Shown: positions 1 through 8,806, counted from the first letter of the stretch. The stretch is 40,397 nucleotides of DNA from Candidatus Baltobacteraceae bacterium (GCA_036559195.1 DATBTN010000031.1:1-40397); one strand, 5' to 3'. Numbers and translations: made by a program. The notes: generated by a model not told the origin, from the letters alone.

Positions 1-48
1 GGCTTTGGTCAGGTCGGCAACCGCGTAGGTGATAAGGGAAACGTCCAT
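1..48 (-). CDS. Start of a probable VOC/glyoxalase-family protein (partial, runs off left edge)
   Basis: Reading the minus strand from an ATG at 48 gives an open frame to the window edge, MDVSLITYAVADLTKA. A short beta strand followed by 'V.DL.KA' is how many single-domain vicinal-oxygen-chelate (glyoxalase/bleomycin-resistance) proteins begin. An AGGAG-like Shine-Dalgarno lies about 12 bases upstream. A TTG directly in front of the ATG, in frame, is a second possible start with better spacing. Only 16 residues are visible, so the family call rests on the N-terminal pattern alone. Confidence 0.4.
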   Translation of the reverse strand, partial: MDVSLITYAVADLTKA

Positions 49-160
49 CAAGATCTCATACTCCTTCTACCACTATGACGGATCGAGCGCGGTGAAACGC
101 CGCACTCGCACAATCGGTCATCGAACGCTCACCACCCGCCTGAATCTGCTCGTTGTTCTT

Positions 161-406
161 GTCATGGTGAGCTTATCGAACCACGTCCTTCGACGGGCTC
201 GTCCTTCGACAAGCTCCGTCCTTCGACAAGCTCAGGATGACAAAAAGAAGTAAGTGTGGTGTTGTCATGGTGAGTTTGTCGAACCACGTCCTTCGACGGG
301 CTCGTCCTTCGACAGGCTCCGTCCTTCGACAGGCTCGTCCTTCGACAAGCTCAGGATGACAAAAAAGAAGGAAGCGTGGTGTTGTCATGGTGAGCTTGTC
401 GAACCA
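161..406. repeat. Tandem cluster of dispersed intergenic repeats (ccttcgacaagctcaggatga type)
   Basis: Three copies of a unit beginning gtcatggtgag(c/t)tt(a/g)tcgaacca start at about 161, 264 and 384. The first two continue through several copies of gtccttcgac(a/g)(a/g)gctc and end in tcaggatgacaaaa. The two motifs are near inverted complements (tggtgagcttgtcgaa against ttcgacaagctcaggatga), so each unit can form hairpins. No credible gene lies here: the open frames give the low-complexity peptide 'VILSLSKDG', a familiar artefact of this repeat. I know the motif as a widespread intergenic repeat in high-GC soil and aquatic bacteria; its function is unknown. Nothing else is seen between 49 and 455. 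Confidence 0.85.
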
Positions 407-455
407 TGAGGATGTTGCGCGCCTTGTCTTTTGCAGCGCTCGGCGCGACTTTACT

Positions 456-539
456 TGCCCGAAAAGGGACTCGAACCCCCACGGCCTTGCGGCCACTGAT
501 ACCTGAAACCAGCGCGTCTACCAATTCCGCCATCCGGGC
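456..539 (-). tRNA. tRNA-Leu (anticodon CAG)
   Basis: The reverse complement starts GCCCGGA, which pairs with the 3' TTCGGGC as a seven-base acceptor stem (one G-U) followed by discriminator A. The anticodon arm is CTGGT-TTCAGGT-ATCAG with CAG at positions 34-36. A long variable arm (GTGGCCGCAAGGCC region) marks it as class II, and the T arm carries the GGTTCGAGTCC core. CCA is not encoded. Length is 84 bases. It is divergent from the protease gene at 630, so the 90-base gap (540-629) must hold both promoters. Confidence 0.97.
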
Positions 540-629
540 GCGGACCGAGGCCGATTCGCCTCTCGGTGCCCGAGCCCTCCTCGACTAGGCGCAACCCGGC
601 GAGCGCAGCGCGGTTTTTGGTGGCCACGT

Positions 630-1574
630 ATGTCAGTTCCCTTGCGACTTCTCTCGGATAGCGATCCGCTCGATGCCTACTCACAAGCGGTGACCCATGC
701 CGCCGAAACGGTGAGCCCCTCGGTCGTCAATATCGAGGTGCGCAACGGCCGTCACGGCGGCAATGGTTCGGGTTTCATTTTCACGCCCGACGGGTTCGTG
801 CTGACCAATAGCCACGTCGTCAACGGGGCGGAGCGTATCACCGTCTCGCTGCTCGACGGGCGCGAATTTCCGGCTCAAGCAATCGGCGAAGATCCGCATA
901 CCGATATCGCGATCGTGCGCATCGATGCTCCGGATCTCGTTCCCGCGCGGCTTGGCGATTCCGCCGCGCTGCGCCCCGGACAACTGGTGGTCGCGGTCGG
1001 CAATCCGTACGGTTTGCAGTATACGGTTACGGCCGGCGTCGTCAGCGCGCTCGGGCGCACGCTGCGCTCGCAATCGGGGCGGTTGATGGACAACATCATT
1101 CAGACCGACGCTGCGTTGAATCCCGGAAACTCCGGCGGGCCGCTCGTGACTGCTAGCGGCGCCGTCGCCGGCGTGAATACCGCGGTCTTTCCCGGGCAGG
1201 GCATTTGCTTTGCCATCGCCATCAATACGGCGAAGTTTATCGGCGGCGTGCTGATGCGCGATGGACACGTTCGCCGCGGTTATCTCGGAATCGCCGGTCA
1301 GGATATCGAGTTGCCCGTGCATTTGGCGCGCCGTCACGCGCTCGCCGATCGTCACGGACTGCTCGTGATCTCGGTGGAACCCGGCAGCCCGGCCCAGACG
1401 GCCGGATTGCGCGAAGGCGACGTCGTCGTGCAATTCGAAGAGCACCGCCTGCGCGGGATCGACGACCTGCACAAACGGCTCACCCTCATCGATCTGCAGC
1501 GCCCCTACAAACTCGGCGTCGTGCGCAAGAGCGAACGCGTCGAAACGCTCGTTCTCCCGATCGAGGCCGAATGA
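630..1574 (+). CDS. HtrA/DegP-like trypsin-family serine protease with one PDZ domain
   Basis: A 314-residue S1C-family protease. The triad is visible: His62 in TNSHVV, Asp92 in HTDIAIV and Ser168 in PGNSGGPL. A single PDZ domain fills about residues 215-305 (GYLGI... and [17 protein letters not shown]). Family members degrade or refold damaged proteins, usually in the periplasm. This one has no signal peptide or N-terminal membrane anchor: the first 30 residues are ordinary soluble sequence leading into the protease fold, so it is probably cytoplasmic or exported in some other way. The ATG follows a GGTGG. The stop overlaps the start of the next gene (ATGA), so the two are co-translated. Confidence 0.93.
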   Translation: MSVPLRLLSDSDPLDAYSQAVTHAAETVSPSVVNIEVRNGRHGGNGSGFIFTPDGFVLTNSHVVNGAERITVSLLDGREFPAQAIGEDPHTDIAIVRIDAPDLVPARLGDSAALRPGQLVVAVGNPYGLQYTVTAGVVSALGRTLRSQSGRLMDNIIQTDAALNPGNSGGPLVTASGAVAGVNTAVFPGQGICFAIAINTAKFIGGVLMRDGHVRRGYLGIAGQDIELPVHLARRHALADRHGLLVISVEPGSPAQTAGLREGDVVVQFEEHRLRGIDDLHKRLTLIDLQRPYKLGVVRKSERVETLVLPIEAE

Positions 1575-2815
1575 TTCGCCGCCTGATTCCGATCCTCGGG
1601 ATCACGTTCATCGATATCCTCGGGTTCAGCATGCTGATCCCGATGCTGCCGTATTTCGTCACGCATTTTCACGCCTCGGCAATCATGGTCGGCGTCCTGT
1701 TCTCGACGTTTTCGTTTTGCCAACTGCTCGCCGGACCGGTCTGGGGCAACGTTTCGGATCGCATCGGCCGTAAAGCGGTGCTGATCATTAGCCAGGTCGG
1801 AGCGACCATCGGCTGGGCGATGCTTGCGTTCGCACCCGACCTCACCTGGGTCTTCATCGCGCGAATAGTCGAGGGTATCTCCGGCGGCAATATCGGAATC
1901 ACGCAAGCCTACGTCGCCGATCTGGTGGCTCCAAAAGACCGCTCGCGTGCCTTCGGGTTGATCGGCGCGATGTTCGGCGCCGGCATGATTTTCGGGCCGC
2001 TCGGCGGCGGTTTTTTGTTCGCGCACTACGGGTTTGCGGTGCCGTTTCTCGTGGCATCCGGGCTGCAATTCATCACGCTCGTGCTCACCATCGTGCTGCT
2101 GCCGGAATCGCGAACGAAGGAGCAGGAAGCGCAGAGCCAAGTCCGATTACGCGACATCGGCCAGACGTTCTCCGATCCGCACTTGGCTCGGATTCTGTAT
2201 CAAAAACTCGCCCTCTCGCTCGGCTTGTATGCCTGGTTCTCGGTCATGGCGCTGTATTTGAAGCAGCAACTGCACTTCGGACTCGCGCAGACGGATTATT
2301 TCTTTTCGCTCGTTTCCGTGCTCGGCGTCGGCATCAACATCTTTGTCGTGAGCCGCGTCTCCGAACGGGTCGGCGATCGCAACATGTCGAGTCTCGGACT
2401 CGTCTCGCTGCTCGCAGCGTTCCTGCTGGTCGCCGAGGTACACGGCCTCGTGCTGCTGGCGATCATGGCACCGCTCTTTTCGATCGGCATGGCGTTTGCA
2501 AACACCGGCATCACCGCGCTGATCAGCAACGCGGCGGCCGACAATCGCCAAGGCACCGTACTCGGGGTATCGTCGTCGCTCGATTCGTTTGCGGGCATCG
2601 TCTCGCCGCTCGCATCGACGGGACTACTTACAAAGTACGGCTCGCCGTACGCCGGCGTCACCTCGGCGGTTCTCTCGGCGATCGCGCTTGCGATGGGTTT
2701 GGCGGCGACGCGATCCGAGGAGCGCAGCGCTATCGCCGTCGGCGCCGGAATGCCCGGGTGCGATCCGGTGCAGTCGGCAACGGCCTCCGCCGCCGCGGCC
2801 GAAGCCGAACTCTAA
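1571..2815 (+). CDS. Major facilitator superfamily transporter (drug/H+ antiporter type)
   Basis: 414 residues and about twelve hydrophobic segments. The start is the ATG that overlaps the protease stop, giving [19 protein letters not shown]; the open frame continues far upstream but only as an antisense-like, Arg-rich translation. The loop between TM2 and TM3 carries the MFS signature ([14 protein letters not shown]), and [14 protein letters not shown] matches the motif C region typical of TetA/Bmr-type exporters (DHA1). It probably sits in the inner membrane and exports a small molecule; the substrate cannot be read from the sequence. The stop codon shares bases with the stop of convergent ku. 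Confidence 0.9.
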   Translation: MIRRLIPILGITFIDILGFSMLIPMLPYFVTHFHASAIMVGVLFSTFSFCQLLAGPVWGNVSDRIGRKAVLIISQVGATIGWAMLAFAPDLTWVFIARIVEGISGGNIGITQAYVADLVAPKDRSRAFGLIGAMFGAGMIFGPLGGGFLFAHYGFAVPFLVASGLQFITLVLTIVLLPESRTKEQEAQSQVRLRDIGQTFSDPHLARILYQKLALSLGLYAWFSVMALYLKQQLHFGLAQTDYFFSLVSVLGVGINIFVVSRVSERVGDRNMSSLGLVSLLAAFLLVAEVHGLVLLAIMAPLFSIGMAFANTGITALISNAAADNRQGTVLGVSSSLDSFAGIVSPLASTGLLTKYGSPYAGVTSAVLSAIALAMGLAATRSEERSAIAVGAGMPGCDPVQSATASAAAAEAEL

Positions 2816-3657
2816 GCGGCGGTTTTCTTACGGCGCTTGGGCGCGCCTTTTTCCGCGGCGGTCTCGCGTTCCCCGCGCTGTTTTTTGCTCGCTTCGAGTG
2901 ACTGTTGCAGCACGTCCATAAGATTGACCACCTTGCCGCGCGACGGCGCCTTCTTCGGCGCTTCGGGCAATTCTTTGCCGGCCGCGCGCGCCTCGATCAT
3001 CTCGAGCAATTCGTCGTGGTACTTGTTCGCGAATTTCTCCGGCTCGAACGCTTCGACGGTCATGGAATCGATCAGCATCTTGGCCATCTTCATCTCGGCT
3101 TCAGGCAGCTTCGACGATTCGGGAAAGTCCAGCGTCGATTGATCGACGAGTTCTTCCGCCCAATGCATCAATTCCATGAGCAGTGCGTCGCCATTGGGTT
3201 TTACGGCGCAGATATATTCTTTGGAGCGTAGAACGACGCGCGCGATCGCCACGCGATTGCTCGTCGAGAGCGCTTCGCGCAAGAGCGCATAGGCGTGGCG
3301 GCCCTGTTTGGTCGGCTCGAGATAATAGGGCTTATCGAAAAACATCGGGTTGATCTTGTCGAGTTCGACGAACTCGAGGATGTCGACCGACTGCGTGGCC
3401 TCCGGATTGACTTTTTTGAAGTCGTCGTCCGTGAGTACCACGTACTCGCCCTTTTCGTACTCGTAGCCTTTGACGATCTCGTCCCACGGCACGGGTTTAT
3501 TATCGACCGAACAGACGCGCTCGTACTTGATGCGCCCTTCATCCTTCGCGTGCAGCATGTTGAACGAGAGATCGTTGGCCTTGACGGCCGTGAATACTTT
3601 CACCGGGATCGTCACGAGGCCGAAGTTGATCGAGCCGGACCAGATCGCATGAGCCAT
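2812..3657 (-). CDS. ku: Bacterial Ku, DNA end-binding protein for non-homologous end joining
   Basis: 281 residues, the normal size for prokaryotic Ku. It opens MAHAIWSGSINFGLVTIPVK, the hallmark Ku N-terminus, followed by the beta-barrel core that forms the homodimeric ring on double-strand ends. The last 25 residues are rich in Lys and Arg ([11 protein letters not shown]), like the basic tails that help bacterial Ku bind DNA and recruit LigD. It is the last gene of a minus-strand ligD-ligD-ku series, 79 bases after the polymerase gene. Its TAG stop overlaps the TAA stop of the convergent transporter, leaving no room for a terminator between them. Confidence 0.97.
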   Translation of the reverse strand: MAHAIWSGSINFGLVTIPVKVFTAVKANDLSFNMLHAKDEGRIKYERVCSVDNKPVPWDEIVKGYEYEKGEYVVLTDDDFKKVNPEATQSVDILEFVELDKINPMFFDKPYYLEPTKQGRHAYALLREALSTSNRVAIARVVLRSKEYICAVKPNGDALLMELMHWAEELVDQSTLDFPESSKLPEAEMKMAKMLIDSMTVEAFEPEKFANKYHDELLEMIEARAAGKELPEAPKKAPSRGKVVNLMDVLQQSLEASKKQRGERETAAEKGAPKRRKKTAA

Positions 3658-3736
3658 GATGGGTCGTGTTCCTCCGAAGGTATCCGAGCAAACCGCGGAT
3701 TTTCATTATACCCGGCGCCGCCAAGATAGGCGACCC

Positions 3737-4696
3737 TCAGGCCCAGTGCTTCTGCGCCTTGGCGATCGCGGCTTCGAGCTTCGCGGGCTTCCAGTTCTGA
3801 CCGGCCCAGAGATCGCCGATCTTCGCTAGCCGTTTCGGCGCAGTTTTGATGGTCCACGGAGCCGACGCGTCCTCCGGCGCACCCGAGCGTTTTCGCGCGA
3901 GGGCCTCAACCTCGCTCCACTCAAGCGGCATCGAGACCGGCGCGCCGTCGCGCGCGCGCACCACGAACGGAGGAACGAGCGTCTTGCCGCGGCCGACCTG
4001 CACGTAGTCGAGGTACACGGTGCCGCGTTTGCGTTTCGCGGTCATGCGTTCGAGAGTCGTCAAGTCCGGGTTTTCGGCCGCCAAGCGCCGCGCGATCACC
4101 TCGGCAAAAATCTTTATCGGCTCGTATCCATACCCGGTGCGCAGCGGAATCACCACATGCAACCCGCTGCTTCCAGACGTTTTCACCAGCGGCTTGAGCC
4201 CGATCGCGTCGAGCAGGTCGCGCAGTTTGAGCGCGACGGTCGCCATGGTTTTTAGCGTGCAGCCTTCCCACGGATCGAGATCGAAGAGCGCATAATCCGG
4301 CTCGTCGAGCGATCGCACGCGCGACGTCCACGTGTGCAGCACGATCGACGCGAGATTCGCGCAGAACACGAGCGTCGCTTCGTCGTTACACACCAAGAAC
4401 GCCGTGTGGCTGCGCCGCTCGCTCGACGATTCGATCCGAACGGTCTCTACCCAATCCGGCGTTCCGCGCGGCGCTTGTTTCTCGAAGAACGATTCGCCGT
4501 CGATACCGTTGGGATAGCGTTCGAGTGTGAGCGGCCGATCCTTGAGATGCGGTACGAGCCACGGCGCAACGCTCTGGTAGTATGCGATGAAGTCGCCCTT
4601 CGTGTACCCGTCGCGCGGCCACAGAACCTTATCGAGATTGGAGATCTGCAGGCTGTGCGTTCCCACGCGTACGAGCGTCTTCTCCGAAGCCGGCAC
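3737..4696 (-). CDS. ligD-pol: LigD polymerase/primase domain protein (stand-alone)
   Basis: 319 residues that correspond only to the polymerase module of LigD, an archaeo-eukaryotic-primase fold that fills gaps and adds nucleotides at broken ends. The catalytic metal ligands are present: Asp139 and Asp141 in FDLDPWEG and Asp230 in VYLDYVQ. The KTSGSSGLHV nucleotide-binding stretch is intact. The GTG start directly follows the TGA of the phosphoesterase-ligase gene, with no spacer, so translation is probably coupled. In Mycobacterium and Pseudomonas these modules are fused in one LigD; here they are two genes. Either ligase gene order or later fission could explain this. Confidence 0.94.
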   Translation of the reverse strand: MPASEKTLVRVGTHSLQISNLDKVLWPRDGYTKGDFIAYYQSVAPWLVPHLKDRPLTLERYPNGIDGESFFEKQAPRGTPDWVETVRIESSSERRSHTAFLVCNDEATLVFCANLASIVLHTWTSRVRSLDEPDYALFDLDPWEGCTLKTMATVALKLRDLLDAIGLKPLVKTSGSSGLHVVIPLRTGYGYEPIKIFAEVIARRLAAENPDLTTLERMTAKRKRGTVYLDYVQVGRGKTLVPPFVVRARDGAPVSMPLEWSEVEALARKRSGAPEDASAPWTIKTAPKRLAKIGDLWAGQNWKPAKLEAAIAKAQKHWA

Positions 4697-6376
4697 TCAC
4701 TTTACCTCGTCGGAATCGGCGGGGCGCTCGCGCGTGCAATCCTTCGGATCTTTGTCGAGCCGCAACCCCAAAAATGCCGGATGGCGCATATTTCCCTCAC
4801 GCGTCCATTCGGTGAAGCGTACTTCCGCGACGAGCTGAGGCTTGACCCAATGCGCCGGCGTGTTCGTGTCGATCTCGTCGGCAAACGGTGACGTCTTGCG
4901 TTCGAGCTGCGCGAGCTTTTCGGTCATCTTGGCGAGCGTCTTCGTATCGAAACCGGTGCCGACGTGCCCAACGTAATGCAGTTTGCCGCCATCGTACAAA
5001 CCCAAGAGCAGCGCGCCGAAGCCCTTGCGGCTTCCGCGCGGCTCGGTGAATCCGCCCACGACCGCCTCCTGCATCAACTGCGCCTTGATCTTCACCCAAT
5101 CGCGGCTGCGCCGTTCCTGATAGACCGAACTGCGCCGCTTGCCGACGATCCCTTCGAGCTGCCGCTCGCGCGCTTGTTCGAAAAGCGCGCGGCCCTGCGC
5201 GACGACGTGCTTGGAGTACAGCACGAGTTCGTCGTCCGCGATCACCCGCTGCAGGCGTTCCTTGCGCTCCTCGAGCGGCAGCTTGCGCAGATCCTTGCCG
5301 TCGGCGTAGAGCAAATCGAACGCAACGAAAGTGAGCGGATATTTTTTCGCCTCGGGACTGCGCGCGCTCGGGCGCTTCCGGTTGAAACTTCCCTGAAGTC
5401 GCTGGAACGACGAGCGGCCGTTTTCGTCGAGACTGACGATCTCACCGTCGACGATCGCGGGTACGCTCGAAAACGCCGAACCAAGCGCGCTCAATTCGGG
5501 GAATTGCGGCAAGAAATCCAGGCCGTTGCGCGAGACGAGGCTCACCTCGCCCTTCTCGCCGACCGTACAGATCGCGCGGTAGCCGTCCCACTTGAGCTCG
5601 AAGATCCAATCGTCATCGTCGAACGGTTCGTCGACGAGCGTCGCGAGCATCGGCTCCGCGATCGTTGGAACCGGATCGCGTTTGGTGCTGCGTTTGGCCG
5701 GCGCTTTTGTCGTGCCGGCGCGCACGTTACGGTTCGAGGCCCAATGCGGCGCCTTCGGATCGTCGGCGATCTGCGCGAGGGTCTTGCCGCTCTTCGCCGA
5801 TTTGTCGTCGCGTTCGATGTCGTACGACGTATCGACGTACTCGTCGTGATCCTTGATCAGCAGCCACGGATCGCCGCTCTCGTCGCCGCGATTTTTGATC
5901 CGCACGAGCGTAAACTCGCCCTGCAGTTTCTTGCCCTTGAGAACGAATTTGATTTTGCCCTTGCCGATCTCTGCGGTCGGATCGGACCCTTCGGCGAGCG
6001 CGTAAGTTCCCTCGTCCCACACGATCACTTCCCCCGCGCCGTAATTGTTCTTGGGGATGATGCCTTCGAACGTGCGGTAGTCGTAGGGATGATCTTCAAC
6101 GTGCATCGCGAGGCGTTTATCGGCCGGATCGCGCGAGGGACCCTTCGGAACCGCCCACGATTTCAACACGCCGTCGGCCTCGAGCCGGAAATCGTAGTGG
6201 AGCCGCGATGCGTGGTGTTTCTGAATCACGAAACGCAGGCGCTTGCCGGCGGCCGCGCGTTTGCCGCGCGGTTCGGGCGTTGCCGCGAAATCGCGTTTAC
6301 CGTGATAACGAGAAAGCGAGCCGGACTCGTTATTTGTCCGGCTCGCTTTCGCAACGGGTTGCTTCTTTGCCGGCAT
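4697..6376 (-). CDS. ligD: LigD 3'-phosphoesterase plus ATP-dependent DNA ligase
   Basis: 559 residues in two modules. Residues about 45-190 are the 3'-phosphoesterase domain, with the metal and phosphate ligands His54, His60, Asp62 and Arg64 in HHASRLHYDFRLE, which cleans 3' ends. Residues about 235-550 are the ATP-dependent ligase: the adenylated lysine is Lys262 in ELKWDGYRA, followed by the oligonucleotide-binding domain ending in EVRFTEWTREGNMRHP. The first 45 residues are basic and probably flexible. Together with the next two genes it makes a complete NHEJ set. The order PE-ligase and then polymerase as separate proteins differs from the fused mycobacterial and pseudomonad enzymes. Confidence 0.95.
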   Translation of the reverse strand: MPAKKQPVAKASRTNNESGSLSRYHGKRDFAATPEPRGKRAAAGKRLRFVIQKHHASRLHYDFRLEADGVLKSWAVPKGPSRDPADKRLAMHVEDHPYDYRTFEGIIPKNNYGAGEVIVWDEGTYALAEGSDPTAEIGKGKIKFVLKGKKLQGEFTLVRIKNRGDESGDPWLLIKDHDEYVDTSYDIERDDKSAKSGKTLAQIADDPKAPHWASNRNVRAGTTKAPAKRSTKRDPVPTIAEPMLATLVDEPFDDDDWIFELKWDGYRAICTVGEKGEVSLVSRNGLDFLPQFPELSALGSAFSSVPAIVDGEIVSLDENGRSSFQRLQGSFNRKRPSARSPEAKKYPLTFVAFDLLYADGKDLRKLPLEERKERLQRVIADDELVLYSKHVVAQGRALFEQARERQLEGIVGKRRSSVYQERRSRDWVKIKAQLMQEAVVGGFTEPRGSRKGFGALLLGLYDGGKLHYVGHVGTGFDTKTLAKMTEKLAQLERKTSPFADEIDTNTPAHWVKPQLVAEVRFTEWTREGNMRHPAFLGLRLDKDPKDCTRERPADSDEVK

Positions 6377-6395
6377 GGGCCGGATGTACAGCGGG

Positions 6396-6554
6396 CTAGA
6401 CCCGCGCTCCTCGTCCGGTTATCAGGTTAATAACCAGCAGGATGATCGCAACCACCAGCACGATGTGGATCAGCCCTCCGGCGATGTGGAACGCGAAACC
6501 GAGTAGCCACAAGATCACGAGGATGACGATAATCGTCCACAAAATACCGCCCAT
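6396..6554 (-). CDS. Small two-helix membrane protein, lmo0937 family
   Basis: 52 residues. The sequence begins MGGILWTIIVILVILWLLGF, then AFHIAGGLIHIVLVVAIILL and a short polar tail. The WLLGF..H..GGLIH.LLV pattern is characteristic of the lmo0937-type small membrane proteins (Pfam DUF5670), found in many bacteria with no defined function. The start lies three bases after the stop of the 79-residue gene upstream, so the two form a pair. The gene ends 19 bases from the ligD start, so it could also share a transcript with the NHEJ genes downstream. Confidence 0.85.
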   Translation of the reverse strand: MGGILWTIIVILVILWLLGFAFHIAGGLIHIVLVVAIILLVINLITGRGARV

Positions 6555-6557
6555 ACG

Positions 6558-6797
6558 CTAACCGCCGCCGCCACTCGTGTTGGTAGTGGACTTGGTAGTC
6601 GTCGATCCGCTGCCGGTCGCGGGTTGGGTATTGGTGGTGCTGTTCGTGGTGCTGTTCGTCGTGGAGGTCATCGACCAGGGATGCCACGCGAAGAGTGCGA
6701 TAAGCACTGCCACCACGACGACGATGACGATGCCGATCGCCGCGGCGTTTCCGCCGCCGCTATCACCGTCTCTTACAATTACTGGACCATCAGCCAT
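6558..6797 (-). CDS. Single-pass membrane protein with Thr/Asn/Ser-rich tail
   Basis: 79 residues. A short polar N-terminus (MADGPVIVRDGDSGGGN) is followed by one strong membrane helix (AAAIGIVIVVVVAVLIALFA) and then about 35 residues made almost only of Thr, Ser, Asn and Gly, with three STTN/TTN-type repeats. The reading frame is supported by a good AAAGGAG eight to nine bases before the ATG and by close coupling to the lmo0937-type gene. The low-complexity tail looks like an exposed linker. I do not recognise a family. Confidence 0.7.
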   Translation of the reverse strand: MADGPVIVRDGDSGGGNAAAIGIVIVVVVAVLIALFAWHPWSMTSTTNSTTNSTTNTQPATGSGSTTTKSTTNTSGGGG

Positions 6798-6892
6798 AGC
6801 ATTGAGCTCCTTTGCGTTGCTGCAGTGGCCCCGTTATACCCACGAGCGACAAGCGCAAACCCCCTTCGGCGGCGAACGAACGCACGAGACCT

Positions 6893-7174
6893 ATGTGGAG
6901 CCTTATCGGACTGGTCCTGGCGCTAGCGATCGCCACTCTCGCCTGGCTGCGCGGGCGAACGCTCAATGCGACGTTTTACGAGCGCGACGTCTACGGCATG
7001 GGGGCGAGCGTCCATCGCCGGTATGCCGCTGCGAGCCTGATCTTCGCGCTCGCTTTTGCCGCCGGAGTCGCGCTTCCGGCCGTGCCTGCGGTGCCGCTGC
7101 TGGCGGTTTACACGGTCGTGGCGATCCTCTATCTGGCGTCGTTCGTGCGGGGCGCGACCGGCGAAGACGAGTGA
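6893..7174 (+). CDS. Small integral membrane protein, unknown function
   Basis: 93 residues from the ATG of MWSLIGLVLALAIATLAW. Three hydrophobic segments are visible: residues about 2-17, 40-60 and 63-80, ending in a short acidic tail (GATGEDE). The charged segment between the first two (RGRTLNATFYERDVYGM) is probably on one membrane face. An upstream in-frame ATG at 6812 would add 27 residues that look like noise. The gene is divergent from the 6797 gene, leaving 95 bases for promoters, and 67 bases precede the TM2 gene. Function cannot be inferred. Confidence 0.65.
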   Translation: MWSLIGLVLALAIATLAWLRGRTLNATFYERDVYGMGASVHRRYAAASLIFALAFAAGVALPAVPAVPLLAVYTVVAILYLASFVRGATGEDE

Positions 7175-7241
7175 GACCCCATCCGAAACACCGGGCCGCG
7201 GCGGCGGTATCTGGGCTAAGAAAGCACTTCGTGGAGGCGTC

Positions 7242-7619
7242 ATGAATCCGTACGTCGCTCAACTCAAGGCTCAGTTCACGCCGCAGCAGTTTGCGTTTTT
7301 CGAGGGTGAAGCGCGGCGTTATCGCAAGGATCCCGTCGTGGCATTTCTGCTCGCGTTCTTCCTCGGACTTTTCGGCGCGCACCACTTCTATCTGGGCCGC
7401 AACCAGCCCGGAATCATCATGCTGATCTGTACGCTGAGCGTCGTCGGCCTGACCGTAAGCGTGCCTTGGAAGCTCGTCAATTGGTTTACCGTTTGGGGCG
7501 AATGCGACGATGCCAACGACGAGATCGAATACGTCCTCGCGTACTCGATCCTGCACGGGCAGCCGCCGCCGGCTTCGAGCCCGCGTCCGGCCATCGGCGG
7601 CCTCCCGATGGCGACCTAG
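7242..7619 (+). CDS. TM2 domain-containing membrane protein
   Basis: 125 residues from an ATG that follows GTGGAGG at good spacing. The core is a TM2 domain (Pfam PF05154): KDPVVAFLLAFFLGLFGAHH, then FYLGR, then a second helix (GIIMLICTLSVVGLTVSVPW). The motif F..G.FG.H.FY.G is complete. After the second helix comes an amphipathic segment and a Pro-rich C-terminus. TM2 proteins are widespread, often sit beside other small membrane proteins, and have no settled function in bacteria. The stop lies two bases from the stop of the convergent gene at 7622. Confidence 0.88.
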   Translation: MNPYVAQLKAQFTPQQFAFFEGEARRYRKDPVVAFLLAFFLGLFGAHHFYLGRNQPGIIMLICTLSVVGLTVSVPWKLVNWFTVWGECDDANDEIEYVLAYSILHGQPPPASSPRPAIGGLPMAT

Positions 7620-7621
7620 AC

Positions 7622-8806
7622 TTAGTTTCCGCCGCCGCGCACGAACGCGTTCCAGTAGTAGATGCCGTAAGTGCTCGCAACGCACGAATATGCGACGAGC
7701 GCTTCCGCCCAAAGCGCCAGTTTCCGACGCGTCGCCAAGATCATCAGCACGAAGAGAAACGGGACGAAGTCGAGGGCGTGACGCATGCCGTATTGGGCGA
7801 AGCCGTTCACGTAATAGAGCACGTTGGGTCCTGCGGCGAGCAGTACCGCCGCCCACATCGTCACCACGATGCGCGCCGGCTTGCGCGCGAAGAATGCGAG
7901 CACGAGCGCCGGGCTCGTCCACGTGAGCGCGACGCCCGAGAACGACGGACGCACGAACGGGAACTGCGCCGAGAACTCCGGCGCCTGCACGAAGAACGAC
8001 CAGAGCTGATAGGGTACGTGCGCGAACGAAAACGGCGAACCGCTCGACGCGCCGATCGAATCTTGGTGAAAGAAGATCGTGTGCCCGCTATCCCACGGCA
8101 CGCCCCACCGCGCGAGATTGTACCCGGCCCAGAGCAAGGCCGCCGGGATCAGCACCGCGCCCATCTCGCGCAAGCGCCGCTGTCGATCGCGCCGGAACTC
8201 CTCCGGCAAACTCACGGCCGCGAGGCCGCCGCTCGCGCTCAAAAACGCGATCGCCGGGAGCGCCATAACCACCGTGAAGCGCGAAGCAATCGCCCCAGCG
8301 TAGAGCAGCATCACGAGCCAGGTTCGGTTCTTCCCCGCTAGCTCGACGAGAGCGAGCATCATCATGCACGCGGCGCTGGTTTGGGCGACGAACCATACAT
8401 CGCCGAGCATCGAACACCACGCGAGCGACGTTCCGAGCAGAAAAAACGCGCACAGCCACAGGCTCGTGCGCGGCGAACATTCCAACCGCTCGCACAACTC
8501 CCACGCGGCTCCGGCGGCGATCGCGCAGAGTACGACGGCGAGAAACGTTTGATTGGCCGCGACGCCGAAGATCGCGACCAGCGGAAGCATGAAGATCCCG
8601 GGCAGCGGATCGTTGACGATATAGCGATGACCGTGCCACAGCACCGCATCGATATACGGGCCCGGCCAGTCGATCCAAAGCCGGCCGTGCAAGAGCGCGT
8701 TCGCGAAGAGGGTGTAGTTATCGTACGGCGTCGATCGCAGATGCGAGAAGAGCAACGTCACCACGAACGCCGCGCCGGCAGCGAGATACGCCCGCCGTAT
8801 TTTCAA
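7622..8806 (-). CDS. Polytopic membrane protein, probable glycosyltransferase (GT-C/family 39-like)
   Basis: 394 residues with about nine to ten membrane helices. I start it at the TTG (MKIRRAYLAAGAAFVVTLLF) that overlaps the stop of the preceding gene (TTGA); a longer frame to 8950 runs through that gene and is Arg-rich noise. The first periplasmic loop (RSTPYDNYTLFANALLHG, then a GRLWIDWPGPYIDAVLWHG region and NDPLPG) resembles the catalytic loop of GT-C membrane glycosyltransferases that use polyprenyl-linked sugars. No metal-binding DxD is certain, so the function is inferred from topology and its coupling to a DUF2723 protein. The product may glycosylate envelope proteins or polymers. 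Confidence 0.7.
   Translation of the reverse strand: MKIRRAYLAAGAAFVVTLLFSHLRSTPYDNYTLFANALLHGRLWIDWPGPYIDAVLWHGHRYIVNDPLPGIFMLPLVAIFGVAANQTFLAVVLCAIAAGAAWELCERLECSPRTSLWLCAFFLLGTSLAWCSMLGDVWFVAQTSAACMMMLALVELAGKNRTWLVMLLYAGAIASRFTVVMALPAIAFLSASGGLAAVSLPEEFRRDRQRRLREMGAVLIPAALLWAGYNLARWGVPWDSGHTIFFHQDSIGASSGSPFSFAHVPYQLWSFFVQAPEFSAQFPFVRPSFSGVALTWTSPALVLAFFARKPARIVVTMWAAVLLAAGPNVLYYVNGFAQYGMRHALDFVPFLFVLMILATRRKLALWAEALVAYSCVASTYGIYYWNAFVRGGGN

Noticed and set aside
161-406. CRISPR array
   Set aside because: The repeats are irregular in spacing, the intervals are themselves copies of the same modules, and no cas genes are present.
173-496. Minus-strand ORF across the repeat block and tRNA
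   Set aside because: The peptide is made of repeat-derived strings such as VILSLSKDG and the frame crosses the tRNA gene.
4694-4700. Frameshift splitting a fused LigD
   Set aside because: The two proteins each begin and end at natural domain limits, all catalytic residues are present and the junction is a clean TGA-GTG, so it looks like a genuine two-gene layout.
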